Source: an uncultured Oscillospiraceae bacterium
GTDB lineage: Bacteria > Bacillota > Clostridia > Oscillospirales > Oscillospiraceae
DNA: 16,624 bases
Direction of reading: 5' to 3'
NCBI GenBank assembly: GCA_934565775.1
Contig: CAKTIN010000041.1
Location: 1-16,624 of the forward strand
The notes under the pieces are model-generated. The model was not told the DNA's origin and made no database searches. It saw only the letters and a list, made by a program, of their open reading frames with translations. The translations under genes and the position numbers were made by a program. Shown piece by piece: positions 7,385 to 14,783 of this stretch (its first letter is position 1; every line of letters starts with the position of its first letter).

Positions 7385-8704
7385 TCACGCCGTTGGAATC
7401 GTTTCCACTTCGTCCGGGAGAATTTCTCCCAGAACGCCCTCCCCATACCGTCCGGTGATCCGCACCGGGCGTAGGCAGTTGTGCAGGTCGTCCCCGGGGG
7501 CGTATACCCGGATATAGTTGGGCGCGTGCCCCGTATACAGCCCCTCCCCGGCGGGCTCCTCAAAGAGGACCTCATAGATCTTTCCCACCATGGCCGCCTC
7601 ATATTCCGCCTGCATTTCCTCCGCCACGGCGATAGCCGCCGCGCTCCGGGCCTCCTTCACGGCGTTGCCGTGCTGGCCCTCCATGCGGTCCGCCGGCGTG
7701 CCGGGGCGGCGGGAATAGGGAAAAATGTGCATGGACGCAAAGCCGCACCGGCGAATAAAGGCCAGGGAGGTCTGGAATTCCTCCTCCGTCTCCCCGGGGA
7801 AGGCGACGATCATGTCCGTAGTCACGGCGCATCCCGGGAAAGCCGCCTTCAGCAGCTCCACGCTCTGCAAATACCGGGCGGTGTCATATTTCCGCCGCAT
7901 CCGCTTCAGCACCGTGTCGCAGCCGGACTGCATGGACAGGTGAAACTGGGGGCAGAGATTGGGCAGCCTCTTCAGCCGGTCGCAGAAATCCGGGGTCACG
8001 ATCCGGGGCTCCAGAGAGCCCAGGCGCACCCGGCACGCCGGGACCGCCCGGCACACCGCCTCCACCAGATCCGTCAGAGTCAGGCCGCTATTCAGGTCCA
8101 TTCCCCAGGAGGCAATCTCGATCCCCGTAAATACCAGCTCCCGATAGCCGCTCCGGGCCAGGGCCTTGGCCTGGTCCACCGCCATCTCCAGCGGCGCAGA
8201 GCGCACCGGCCCCCGGGCATAGGGGATGATGCAGTAGGAGCAGAAGTTGCAGCAGCCGTCCTGGACCTTCAGCATGGCCCGGGTGCGGCCCGCAAGGCCT
8301 CCGGCGGGAAGGGGTTCAAAGGTCCGGCGCTTCAGCGCGTCGTCCAGGGCCTCCAGATGGCCGCGGCCCTCCGCCGCCTGGAGCATCAGCTGCAAAAAGG
8401 CCTCTCTGCCCCCGCTGCCGGAGATCACGTCCACCCCCAGGGCCCGCACGGCCTCCGGGGCCACCTGCGCGTAGCAGCCGCACACGCCGATGACCGCCTG
8501 GGGATTGTCCCGGCGGCACCGGCGGATGATCGCGCGGTTTTTCTTATCCGCCACCGCCGTCACCGTGCAGGTATTGACAATATACACGTCGCAGGGCTCC
8601 GAAAAGTCCCCCAGGGTGTGCCCCAGGGCCAGAAGCGTCTGCTCCATGGCCTGGGTCTCATATTGATTCACTTTGCAGCCCAGTGTGTAAAATGCAAATT
8701 TCAT
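7385..8704 (-). CDS. mtaB: tRNA t6A37 methylthiotransferase MtaB
   Basis: Radical-SAM enzyme of 439 residues that converts t6A to ms2t6A at position 37 of ANN-decoding tRNAs. Domains in order: an N-terminal methylthiotransferase domain with cluster cysteines Cys10 (in FYTLGCKVNQYE), Cys46 (in VNTCTVTAVAD) and Cys77 (in GVCGCYAQ); a radical-SAM core with CxxxCxxC at Cys151, Cys155 and Cys158 (in DGCCNFCSYCIIPYARG); and a C-terminal TRAM RNA-binding domain. TLGCKVNQYE separates MtaB from MiaB and RimO. The ATG at 8704 has GGGGG six bases upstream. It is divergent from uvrA2, and its promoter is embedded in the inverted repeat at 8734-8770. No clear terminator follows; the gap to the glgP promoter is about 60 bases. 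Confidence 0.96.
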   Translation of the reverse strand: MKFAFYTLGCKVNQYETQAMEQTLLALGHTLGDFSEPCDVYIVNTCTVTAVADKKNRAIIRRCRRDNPQAVIGVCGCYAQVAPEAVRALGVDVISGSGGREAFLQLMLQAAEGRGHLEALDDALKRRTFEPLPAGGLAGRTRAMLKVQDGCCNFCSYCIIPYARGPVRSAPLEMAVDQAKALARSGYRELVFTGIEIASWGMDLNSGLTLTDLVEAVCRAVPACRVRLGSLEPRIVTPDFCDRLKRLPNLCPQFHLSMQSGCDTVLKRMRRKYDTARYLQSVELLKAAFPGCAVTTDMIVAFPGETEEEFQTSLAFIRRCGFASMHIFPYSRRPGTPADRMEGQHGNAVKEARSAAAIAVAEEMQAEYEAAMVGKIYEVLFEEPAGEGLYTGHAPNYIRVYAPGDDLHNCLRPVRITGRYGEGVLGEILPDEVETIPTA

Positions 8705-8733
8705 GGTGTACCCCCATTCCGCCGCAAACAGCC

Positions 8734-8770
8734 GTACATTTTATTATACTGCGCCGGTAGGAAAATGTAC
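8734..8770. promoter_or_regulatory. Perfect 9-bp inverted repeat around the mtaB promoter
   Basis: GTACATTTT (8734-8742) and AAAATGTAC (8762-8770) are exact reverse complements 19 bases apart. The right arm overlaps the mtaB -35 and the left arm abuts its -10 and covers the predicted start. Neither divergent transcript contains both arms, so it would act as DNA rather than RNA. I do not recognise the motif as a known LexA, CodY, PerR or Rex site. Confidence 0.6.
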
Positions 8771-8771
8771 A
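8743..8771 (-). promoter_or_regulatory. Sigma-A promoter of mtaB
   Basis: TGTACA (8771-8766; 4 of 6) and a perfect TATAAT (8748-8743) are 17 bases apart, and the predicted start near 8736 gives a leader of about 32 bases. Confidence 0.7.
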
Positions 8772-8810
8772 GAAAAAAATCAGCTTCCGCCGGAACCCTC
8801 GCGAATCGCA

Positions 8811-8839
8811 TTGCAATCTTGCCATGCCTGGTGTAAAAT
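8811..8839 (+). promoter_or_regulatory. Sigma-A promoter of uvrA2
   Basis: TTGCAA (8811-8816; 4 of 6) and TAAAAT (8834-8839; 5 of 6) have a 17-base spacer. The start is predicted near 8846, about 43 bases before the ATG. Confidence 0.6.
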
Positions 8840-8842
8840 AAG

Positions 8843-8864
8843 AAAAAAGCGGCCTTCCGGCCGC
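8843..8864 (-). terminator. Leftward-facing terminator inside the uvrA2 leader
   Basis: GCGGCC (8849-8854) and GGCCGC (8859-8864) form a 6-bp stem with a TTCC loop. On the minus strand the stem is followed directly by TTTTTTCTTATTTT, a proper terminator tail. On the plus strand the run is A-rich and precedes the hairpin, so there it would only be a 5' leader hairpin. It would stop antisense transcripts leaving uvrA2 before they enter mtaB. Confidence 0.55.
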
Positions 8865-8888
8865 ATTCCGATTCCCGAGGTGTCTCCC

Positions 8889-11372
8889 ATGATCGATCAT
8901 ATGCTCATTCGCGGTGCAAAGGTGCACAATCTGAAAAATATTGACGTCGCCGTGCCCCTCGGCAAAATTGTGGGCATCGCCGGGGTATCCGGCTCCGGCA
9001 AATCCTCCCTGGCCCTGGGGGTCCTGTATGCGGAGGGCTCCCGCCGCTATCTGGAGGCCCTGTCTACCTACACCCGCCGCCGCATGACTCAGGCGGCCAG
9101 GGCCAGCGTAGACGAGGCGCTGTATGTGCCCGCCGCCCTGGCCCTGCATCAGCGCCCCGGCGTGCCGGGTATCCGCAGCACCTTCGGCACAGGGACGGAG
9201 CTGCTGAACAGTCTGCGGCTCATGTACTCCCGTCTGGCCAGCCACCGCTGCCCCAACGGTCACTACCTGGCACCCTCGCTGCTGGTAGCCGCAGGGAAGG
9301 AGCTGGTCTGCCCGGTCTGCGGCGCCTCCTTCTACGCTCCCTCCGCCGAGGAGCTGGCCTTCAACTCCCAGGGCGCCTGCCAGACCTGCGGCGGCACCGG
9401 CAGCATCCGCACCGTGGACCTGGCCTCTCTGGTGCCGGACGACTCCCTTACCATTGACCAGGGCGCCGTGGCCCCGTGGAACAGTCTCATGTGGTCGCTG
9501 ATGACCGACGTCTGCCGGGCCATGGGCGTGCGCACGGACGTGCCCTTCCGCGATCTGACGGAGCGGGAAAAGGAGATCGTCTACCACGGCCCCGCAGAGA
9601 AAAAGCACATCCTTTACCGGGCGAAGAAGGCCGATTCCAACGACTTTGCGGAGCTGGACTTTACCTATTACAACGCCGTCTACACCGTGGAAAACGCGTT
9701 GGCCAAGGTCAAGGACGAGAAGGGCATGAAGCGGGTGGAGAAGTTCCTAAAGGAGGACCTCTGCCCGGCTTGCCACGGCACGCGGCTCTCCGGCGCCGCC
9801 CGCGCCCCGAAGCTCCGGGGCATCTCCCTGGATGAGGCCTGCACCATGACCCTCTCCCGGCTGGTGGACTGGGTGCAGGAGGTCCCCGGCAGTCTGCCGG
9901 AGGAGATGCGGCCCATGGCCGCCAGCATCTGCGAGGCCTTTGGCAGCACCGCCAAGCGGCTGATCGACCTGGGTCTGGGCTACCTGACCCTGGACCGCTC
10001 GGCCTCCACCCTCTCCACCGGAGAGCGCCAGCGGATGCAGCTGGCCCGGGCGGTCCGCAACCGCACTACCGGGGTCCTGTATGTGCTGGACGAGCCGTCC
10101 ATCGGCCTGCATCCGTCCAATATTGTAGGCCTGACCGGCGTCATGCACGATCTGGTCGCCGACGGCAACTCCGTCATTCTGGTGGATCATGACACCCAGA
10201 TTCTGAAGGAGGCGGACTGGATCATTGAAATGGGCCCGGAGGCCGGGGCCAAGGGCGGCCATATCATTGCCCAGGGGACCATCCCCGCCATAGAAGCCTC
10301 CCCCGCCTCTCAGATCGGGCCCTTCCTCTCCGGCCGGGCCGAAACAAGGCTGCGCCCCCGGGCGGCAAAGGAAGCGCTGTTTGCAGGCGGCATTCTTCAT
10401 CTCTCCACCGGCCCGATCCACACGGTGAAGCCTCTGGAGGTGGACCTTCCCAAGGGGCATCTGACCGTCGTCACCGGGGTATCCGGGTCCGGCAAGACCA
10501 CCCTGGTGCTGGAGAGCCTGGTGCCCGCCCTGGCGGCGCAGATTGAGGGCCGCCCCCTGCCGGGGCACATTCACGCCGTCTCCGCCCCGGGTATCCGCCA
10601 TGTGAAGCTCATCGACGCCACCCCCATCGGCATCAACGTCCGCTCCACCGTCGCCACCTACGCAGGGGTACACGATGAGCTGCGGAAGCTCTATGCCAAA
10701 TCCCCCGATGCCCGGGAAAGGGGCTACAAGGCCAGCGACTTCTCTTATAACACCGGCTCTCTGCGCTGCCCCGGCTGCGACGGCACCGGCGTAGTCAGCC
10801 TGGATGTGCAATTTTTGCCGGATGTGGACATTCCCTGCCCGGACTGCCGGGGCTCCCGCTACGCGAAGGCAGCCGGCGCGGTTCGTCTGACAAATCCCGC
10901 CGGGGAGAGCGCCTCTCTGCCGGAGCTCATGGACATGGACGTAAATTCCGCCCTTGCCTTCTGCCGGAGCCAGAAGGTCGTCAGCCAGAAGCTGGAAATT
11001 CTGAAGCAGCTGGGTCTGGGCTACCTCACTCTGGGCGAGGAGACTCCCAGCCTCTCCGGCGGGGAGGCCCAGCGGCTGAAGCTGGCCAGCGAGATCGGCA
11101 AGGCCCAGGAGGATTCCGTTTTTGTATTCGATGAGCCCTCCATCGGCCTGCATCCCCTGGATGTACGGGTGCTTCTCGGGGTCTTTCAGGCCCTGCTGGA
11201 CAACGGCGCAACGGTGGTCGTGATCGAGCACGACCTGGATGTCATCCGCAATGCAGACTATGTCATCGACATGGGTCCGGGCGGCGGGGAGGCAGGCGGC
11301 CGGATCGTCGCCACCGGCACGCCGGAGGAGGTGCGGGATAATCCCGCCAGCCTAACCGGAAACTATTTATAA
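8889..11372 (+). CDS. UvrA2-type excinuclease ABC-like ATPase lacking the UvrB-binding domain
   Basis: Twin-ABC DNA-binding ATPase of 827 residues. Walker A1 GVSGSGKS (32-39); zinc site one Cys141/144 and Cys164/167; signature LSTGERQR (375-382); Walker B1 VLYVLDEPS (396-404); Walker A2 GVSGSGKT (530-537); zinc site two Cys627/630 and Cys650/653; signature LSGGEAQR (723-730); Walker B2 ending FDEPS (747-751). Canonical UvrA is about 940 residues; here the ~110-residue UvrB-interaction domain between the first NBD start and the first zinc module is absent, since ASHRCPNGH runs almost straight into CPVCG. The damage-sensing insertion domain is kept. UvrA2 proteins have been linked to tolerance of DNA-binding drugs rather than normal excision repair. 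The ATG at 8889 has GAGGTG six bases upstream; upstream in-frame sequence overlaps the promoters and is not coding. No uvrB or uvrC is nearby. Confidence 0.9.
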   Translation: MIDHMLIRGAKVHNLKNIDVAVPLGKIVGIAGVSGSGKSSLALGVLYAEGSRRYLEALSTYTRRRMTQAARASVDEALYVPAALALHQRPGVPGIRSTFGTGTELLNSLRLMYSRLASHRCPNGHYLAPSLLVAAGKELVCPVCGASFYAPSAEELAFNSQGACQTCGGTGSIRTVDLASLVPDDSLTIDQGAVAPWNSLMWSLMTDVCRAMGVRTDVPFRDLTEREKEIVYHGPAEKKHILYRAKKADSNDFAELDFTYYNAVYTVENALAKVKDEKGMKRVEKFLKEDLCPACHGTRLSGAARAPKLRGISLDEACTMTLSRLVDWVQEVPGSLPEEMRPMAASICEAFGSTAKRLIDLGLGYLTLDRSASTLSTGERQRMQLARAVRNRTTGVLYVLDEPSIGLHPSNIVGLTGVMHDLVADGNSVILVDHDTQILKEADWIIEMGPEAGAKGGHIIAQGTIPAIEASPASQIGPFLSGRAETRLRPRAAKEALFAGGILHLSTGPIHTVKPLEVDLPKGHLTVVTGVSGSGKTTLVLESLVPALAAQIEGRPLPGHIHAVSAPGIRHVKLIDATPIGINVRSTVATYAGVHDELRKLYAKSPDARERGYKASDFSYNTGSLRCPGCDGTGVVSLDVQFLPDVDIPCPDCRGSRYAKAAGAVRLTNPAGESASLPELMDMDVNSALAFCRSQKVVSQKLEILKQLGLGYLTLGEETPSLSGGEAQRLKLASEIGKAQEDSVFVFDEPSIGLHPLDVRVLLGVFQALLDNGATVVVIEHDLDVIRNADYVIDMGPGGGEAGGRIVATGTPEEVRDNPASLTGNYL

Positions 11373-11375
11373 GGC

Positions 11376-11404
11376 AAGCGGCCGGTCCATAGGACCGGCC
11401 GCTT
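11376..11404. terminator. Hairpin between convergent uvrA2 and sigE
   Basis: A 13-bp perfect stem (AAGCGGCCGGTCC 11376-11388 with GGACCGGCCGCTT 11392-11404) has an ATA loop. It sits 3 bases after the uvrA2 stop and 4 bases after the sigE stop. The T-tracts are short on both sides (TTTGG on +, TTGCCTTAT on -), but the stem is very stable, so it probably serves both genes. Confidence 0.75.
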
Positions 11405-11408
11405 TGGC

Positions 11409-12107
11409 TCAAGAGGTCTGCTTCAGCATCTCCCGGCGCAGGCGAAGCATGATCCGCTTTTCCAGCCGGGAGATATAGGACTGGGAAATGCCCATCAGGT
11501 CCGCCACCTCCTTCTGGGTCCGCTCCTTGCAGCCCCCCAGGCCGAAGCGCAGGGTGACGATCTTCTTCTCCCGCTCCGGCAGGGTCCCCAGGGCCTGGCG
11601 CAGAACCTGCCGGTCCACCTCGTCCTCCAGGGGACGGGTGATAGCCTCCGGGTCCGTGCCCAGAATATCCGACAGCAGCAGCTCGTTGCCGTCGTAATCC
11701 GTGTTGATGGGCTCATCCAGAGAGACCTCCGTTTTCTGCCCGGCGATCTTCCGGATGTGCATGAGGATTTCATTTTCAATGCACCGGGAGGCATAGGTTG
11801 CCAGCTTGATATTTTTCTCCCGGCGATAGGTCCCCACCGCCTTGATCAGGCCGATGGTTCCAATGGAGATCAGGTCCTCGATCCCCACCCCGGTGCTCTC
11901 GAAACGCCGGGCAATGAACACCACCAGGCGCAGATTCCGCTCAATGAGCCGCTGCTTGGCCTCCTGGCTGCCCTGCTCCAGCTCCCCCAGGAGCCGCTGC
12001 TCCTCCTCCCCCCGCAGGGGGCTGGGCAGCACGTCGCTGCCCCCGATGTAATAGACCGTCCCGGCGTCCAGCAGCCCCAGCTTCTCCAACCATTTCCTTC
12101 CCAGCAT
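11409..12107 (-). CDS. sigE: Sporulation mother-cell sigma factor SigE (pro-form)
   Basis: RNA polymerase sigma-E, the first mother-cell-specific sigma factor of sporulation, 232 residues. Region 2 is diagnostic: [48 protein letters not shown]. It is followed by [19 protein letters not shown] and region 4 with [15 protein letters not shown] and the helix-turn-helix [20 protein letters not shown]. The processing site [14 protein letters not shown] is present, so SpoIIGA should cut at Tyr-Tyr near residues 19-20. The pro-sequence is thus about 19 residues, against 27 in B. subtilis. The ATG at 12107 has GGAGGG seven bases upstream; a TTG at 12125 would overlap that SD. It begins two bases after the spoIIGA stop, so the two are cotranscribed. 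No sigG follows; uvrA2 converges instead. Confidence 0.96.
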   Translation of the reverse strand: MLGRKWLEKLGLLDAGTVYYIGGSDVLPSPLRGEEEQRLLGELEQGSQEAKQRLIERNLRLVVFIARRFESTGVGIEDLISIGTIGLIKAVGTYRREKNIKLATYASRCIENEILMHIRKIAGQKTEVSLDEPINTDYDGNELLLSDILGTDPEAITRPLEDEVDRQVLRQALGTLPEREKKIVTLRFGLGGCKERTQKEVADLMGISQSYISRLEKRIMLRLRREMLKQTS

Positions 12108-12108
12108 T

Positions 12109-12837
12109 CTAATTCCCTCCCGCAAGCGCTTGAAACCGTCCGTTTTCCGACAACACCGTATCCGTAAAGGCGATCAGGGTCCCCGCCGGGCGGCCGCCGA
12201 TGGTCACCCGGTCGCACCGTACCGCCAGGAGCAGCCCCTCTCCGCCCACGGCCCGGTACGGCAGCAGCCGGGGCTTGGTCTGAGGGGCGCAGCGGCGCAG
12301 GCGGGCCACGGCCTCCGCAGGCGCTGCGGTGGAGAATTCCTCCGGCAGGAGGGCCTGCGCCGCCTGCCGCTCCACCAGGAGCACCCGCTCCCCGGTGAGG
12401 GGGTCCGTCAGGGTGTTTCCCGTGTCCCGCAGCGCCGTCAGGCGCACCCGCCGGTCTCCGCTGGTGAGCTGCACCGGCACCAGACTCTGCCCCTGTCCCC
12501 GGAGGAGCACGGCGGCGGACCACAGCACGCCCGCCGCTGCCGCCGCCATCCAGGGCCGGTCCGGGAGCCGGGCCAGCGCCCCGTTCAGGGCCAGCCGCAG
12601 GCCCAGGTACACCCCGACAGGCCCCAGCCCCGCCGCCCCGGGCCCATAGGCCGCCAGCGCCCCGGCCAGCGCCGCCCCCAGCTGCCACAGTGCCCCGGCA
12701 GGGAGGGCCTGCTGCCCCAGTGCCGCTGCCGCCGCCCCCAGGAGCAGCCCCGGCCGGAGCCGGTCCTCCCCCGCCGCCGCCAGAAGCAAAAGCTGGGCAA
12801 GAGCCCCCCAAACCAGAATCCCGATCTGCTTTCCCAT
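12109..12837 (-). CDS. spoIIGA: Sigma-E processing aspartic peptidase SpoIIGA, compact form
   Basis: Membrane-bound aspartic protease of the sporulation septum that removes the SigE pro-sequence after SpoIIR signalling from the forespore. It is 242 residues, against about 309 in B. subtilis. The first ~113 residues are highly hydrophobic and Ala/Leu-rich, with about four or five candidate membrane segments. The C-terminal cytoplasmic domain carries the catalytic motif [15 protein letters not shown] with Asp138 in DTGN, then VLLVE and [15 protein letters not shown], typical of the family. Identity rests on this motif and on sigE beginning one base after its stop. The ATG at 12837 has an AAGGGGG-like SD; the in-frame extension to 12909 runs into the upstream terminator and is not membrane-like. 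The usual first transmembrane helix with its acidic VDVLFLVNF-like start is not recognisable, so the N-terminus is either divergent or shortened. Codons are extremely GC-rich. Confidence 0.88.
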   Translation of the reverse strand: MGKQIGILVWGALAQLLLLAAAGEDRLRPGLLLGAAAAALGQQALPAGALWQLGAALAGALAAYGPGAAGLGPVGVYLGLRLALNGALARLPDRPWMAAAAAGVLWSAAVLLRGQGQSLVPVQLTSGDRRVRLTALRDTGNTLTDPLTGERVLLVERQAAQALLPEEFSTAAPAEAVARLRRCAPQTKPRLLPYRAVGGEGLLLAVRCDRVTIGGRPAGTLIAFTDTVLSENGRFQALAGGN

Positions 12838-12868
12838 CGCGCGCCCCCTTTCGTTTTCCGCTGGACAA

Positions 12869-12874
12869 AGTATA
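12869..12874 (-). promoter_or_regulatory. Possible -10 of the spoIIGA-sigE promoter
   Basis: TATACT (12874-12869) lies 32 bases before the spoIIGA ATG. No good -35 stands 17 bases upstream (CCTGTT, inside the terminator hairpin). This would fit a Spo0A-activated spoIIG promoter, which in B. subtilis also lacks a normally spaced -35, but the only 0A-box-like sequence (GGTCGCA, 12896-12902, 5 of 7) is weak. Confidence 0.35.
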
Positions 12875-12886
12875 GCCCCGGGGTGC

Positions 12887-12928
12887 AAAAAAACAGGTCG
12901 CATTCCCAACCCAGGAAGCGGCCTGTTT
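12887..12928 (-). terminator. Intrinsic terminator of the truB-ribF-mrnC-rqcH operon
   Basis: On the minus strand AAACAGG (12928-12922) pairs with CCTGTTT (12897-12891), continued after a mismatch by CGC/GCG and TTCC/GGAA. The transcript then reads TTTT (seven T in all with the arm). It ends the operon about 50 bases before spoIIGA starts, separating the two units. A smaller CCCCCTG/CAGGGGG hairpin (12951-12973) precedes it. Confidence 0.8.
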
Positions 12929-13025
12929 CAGTGTGTATTCTCTTGCATCTCCCCCTGCTCTCCAGCCAGGGGGAAAAGCCCGCAAAATCAGCGGCAGAAT
13001 CTCCCCGCAGGGAGCACAACAGTGT

Positions 13026-14783
13026 CTAACGATTCTTTGCCCCGGCGCTCAGGCGCTCCGGGAGCTTGGGGTCCGGGGTGACATACACCGTCCGATACTG
13101 GTAGTACACCACCATCCCGGGCTTCGATCCGGCGGGCTTCTTGACGAATTTCACCGGCGTAAGGTCCACCGCCACATTTTGACCCTGCCCGCCCTGGGAA
13201 TACAGGGCAGCCAGCTGGGCCGCCTGGGTAATGGTGTCGTCCGGCGGCGTGACCCCGGCGCAGGGGATGACCACATGGCAGCCGTGGAGCTTCTGGACGT
13301 GGAGCCAGAGGTCGTCCTTTCGGGCCAGCTTCGTCGTGAGCTCATCGTTCTGCCGGTTGTTCCTGCCCACATAAATGGGATAGCCGTCCGTGGATTCAAA
13401 GCGCATGGGTTTGGCCTGGGGCTGCTTCATCCGCTTCTTCCCGGCCTCCTGGCGCAGGTAGCCGCCGGAGATCAGCTCCTGACGAATCTCCTCCAGCTCC
13501 GCCTCGGTGCCCGCCCGGTCCAGCTCCTCCAGCACGCTCTCCAGATAGCTCTGCTCTCCCCGGCCCAGCTCCAGCTGCTTGGTCAGCTCCCGCTGGGCAT
13601 TTTTCGCCTTGGTGTAGTCCTTGTAAAACTTTGCGGCGTTCTGCTGGGGGCTGAGGGTGGGAGACAGGGGAATGTCGATCTCCTTCATCTCCGGATCGTA
13701 AAAGTCGCAGGCCGTCAGCCGCAGCTGCCCCCGGGTGATGGCGTGGAGATTGGCCGTTACAATATCCCCCAGCTGGCGCAGGCGCTCCCGGTCATAGGTA
13801 GCCTCCAGCTCCTTTTCCTGGGCGGCCAGCTTCCGCTTCACCCGGTCCAGAAGGTTACTCACGGTTTTCCGGACCCCCTGGCTCTTTTGGCGAATCAGGT
13901 CCTTTTTGTCCTTTTCTCCGTAATAGGCATCTAAAAGCTGAGAAAATTGGGGAAATTCCGTGCATTCGCTCCCGGGGCCATACTGCCGCACCGGGCAGAA
14001 GGCGTAGGCCTTGGGCCGGTCCCCCACCCGGACCAGATAGGGCCGGGGATGGGCAGCGTAGGCCCCGAAAAACGCCGCAAGCTTCCCTGCCAGGGCCTCC
14101 GGGTCCCGGCCCTCCAGCCGCGCGTCCGCCTCTCCGGCGGCCTCCAGCGCCGCCTCCCGGCAGACCAGCGGCGAGAGCCCGCCCAGGCCGTCCATCAGCC
14201 GGTCGCTGATCCGGTCCGCTCCGGGCTCCCGCAGCAGGGCCTCCAGGGCCTGGGCCGAGGCCTCCCGGGGCGGCAGCTTCTCCACCGGCTCCGGCAGCTG
14301 GTAATACAGCCCCGGCAGCGCCTGGCGGTGAGCGCTTTCATCCAGCCCCACCCTGCGCAGACAGTCGAGGATCCGCCCCTCCGGGCTGAGCAGATACACG
14401 TTGGTGGTCCGGCCCATGAGCTCCGCCACCAGCTTCTTCTCCACCTGGTCCCCCATTTCGTCGGTGCACAGGAAGGTAAAGATCGCCGCCCGCTCCATAG
14501 GCAGCTGCTCGATGGCCGTCAGCCGTCCGCCCAGCAGATGCTTCCGCAGAAGCATACAGAACATGGGCGGCTGGTCCGGATTTTCCGGGTTGGTCCCCGT
14601 CAGGTGGAGCCGGGGGGCGGCAGGATTGGCCACGATCAGCAGGCGGACCCGCCCCGCCTCTCCCCGAAGCAGAAGCACCACCGTATCCCGGGCCGGCTGA
14701 TAGAGCTTTTCCACCCGGCCGCCCAGGGCGGCGGCGCGGATCTCCTCCAGCACGCCGGACAGAAAGGTCGCATCAAAGGCCAT
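13026..14783 (-). CDS. rqcH: Ribosome quality-control factor RqcH (NFACT family, fibronectin-binding-like)
   Basis: NFACT-family protein of 585 residues. In B. subtilis RqcH binds obstructed 50S subunits and recruits tRNA-Ala to add C-terminal alanine tails that mark stalled peptides for degradation; older annotation calls the family fibronectin-binding FbpA. The NFACT-N domain starts MAFDATFLSGVLEEIRAAAL. Residues 97-98 are Glu-Arg, where B. subtilis has the functionally important Asp-Arg. A charged coiled-coil middle covers about 300-450 (KRKLAAQEKELEATYDRERL, KAKNAQRELTKQLELGRGE). The C-terminal NFACT-R (DUF814) domain begins near 463 with YPIYVGRNNRQNDELTTKLA and DDLWLHVQKLHGCHVVI. The ATG at 14783 has GGAGG six bases upstream and overlaps the end of mrnC by 11 bases, indicating coupled translation. 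Confidence 0.93.
   Translation of the reverse strand: MAFDATFLSGVLEEIRAAALGGRVEKLYQPARDTVVLLLRGEAGRVRLLIVANPAAPRLHLTGTNPENPDQPPMFCMLLRKHLLGGRLTAIEQLPMERAAIFTFLCTDEMGDQVEKKLVAELMGRTTNVYLLSPEGRILDCLRRVGLDESAHRQALPGLYYQLPEPVEKLPPREASAQALEALLREPGADRISDRLMDGLGGLSPLVCREAALEAAGEADARLEGRDPEALAGKLAAFFGAYAAHPRPYLVRVGDRPKAYAFCPVRQYGPGSECTEFPQFSQLLDAYYGEKDKKDLIRQKSQGVRKTVSNLLDRVKRKLAAQEKELEATYDRERLRQLGDIVTANLHAITRGQLRLTACDFYDPEMKEIDIPLSPTLSPQQNAAKFYKDYTKAKNAQRELTKQLELGRGEQSYLESVLEELDRAGTEAELEEIRQELISGGYLRQEAGKKRMKQPQAKPMRFESTDGYPIYVGRNNRQNDELTTKLARKDDLWLHVQKLHGCHVVIPCAGVTPPDDTITQAAQLAALYSQGGQGQNVAVDLTPVKFVKKPAGSKPGMVVYYQYRTVYVTPDPKLPERLSAGAKNR

Noticed and set aside
4788..7517. A 909-codon open frame on the plus strand opposite glgP
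   Set aside because: It is the complement of a well-supported glgP coding sequence. The translation is a low-complexity Val/Leu/His/Gln-rich product typical of antisense frames in GC-rich genes, and it crosses the bidirectional terminator and the glgP promoter.
7481..8836. A 451-codon plus-strand open frame opposite mtaB
   Set aside because: Antisense shadow: the sense strand encodes MtaB with all its cluster cysteines, and this frame has no SD and no recognisable domain.
8703..8888. A 62-residue N-terminal extension of UvrA2
   Set aside because: It overlaps both divergent promoters and the inverted repeat, has no homology to UvrA N-termini, and a proper GAGGTG stands before the ATG at 8889.
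9747..11231. A 494-codon minus-strand open frame opposite uvrA2
   Set aside because: Antisense shadow of the twin-ABC gene, with low-complexity composition.
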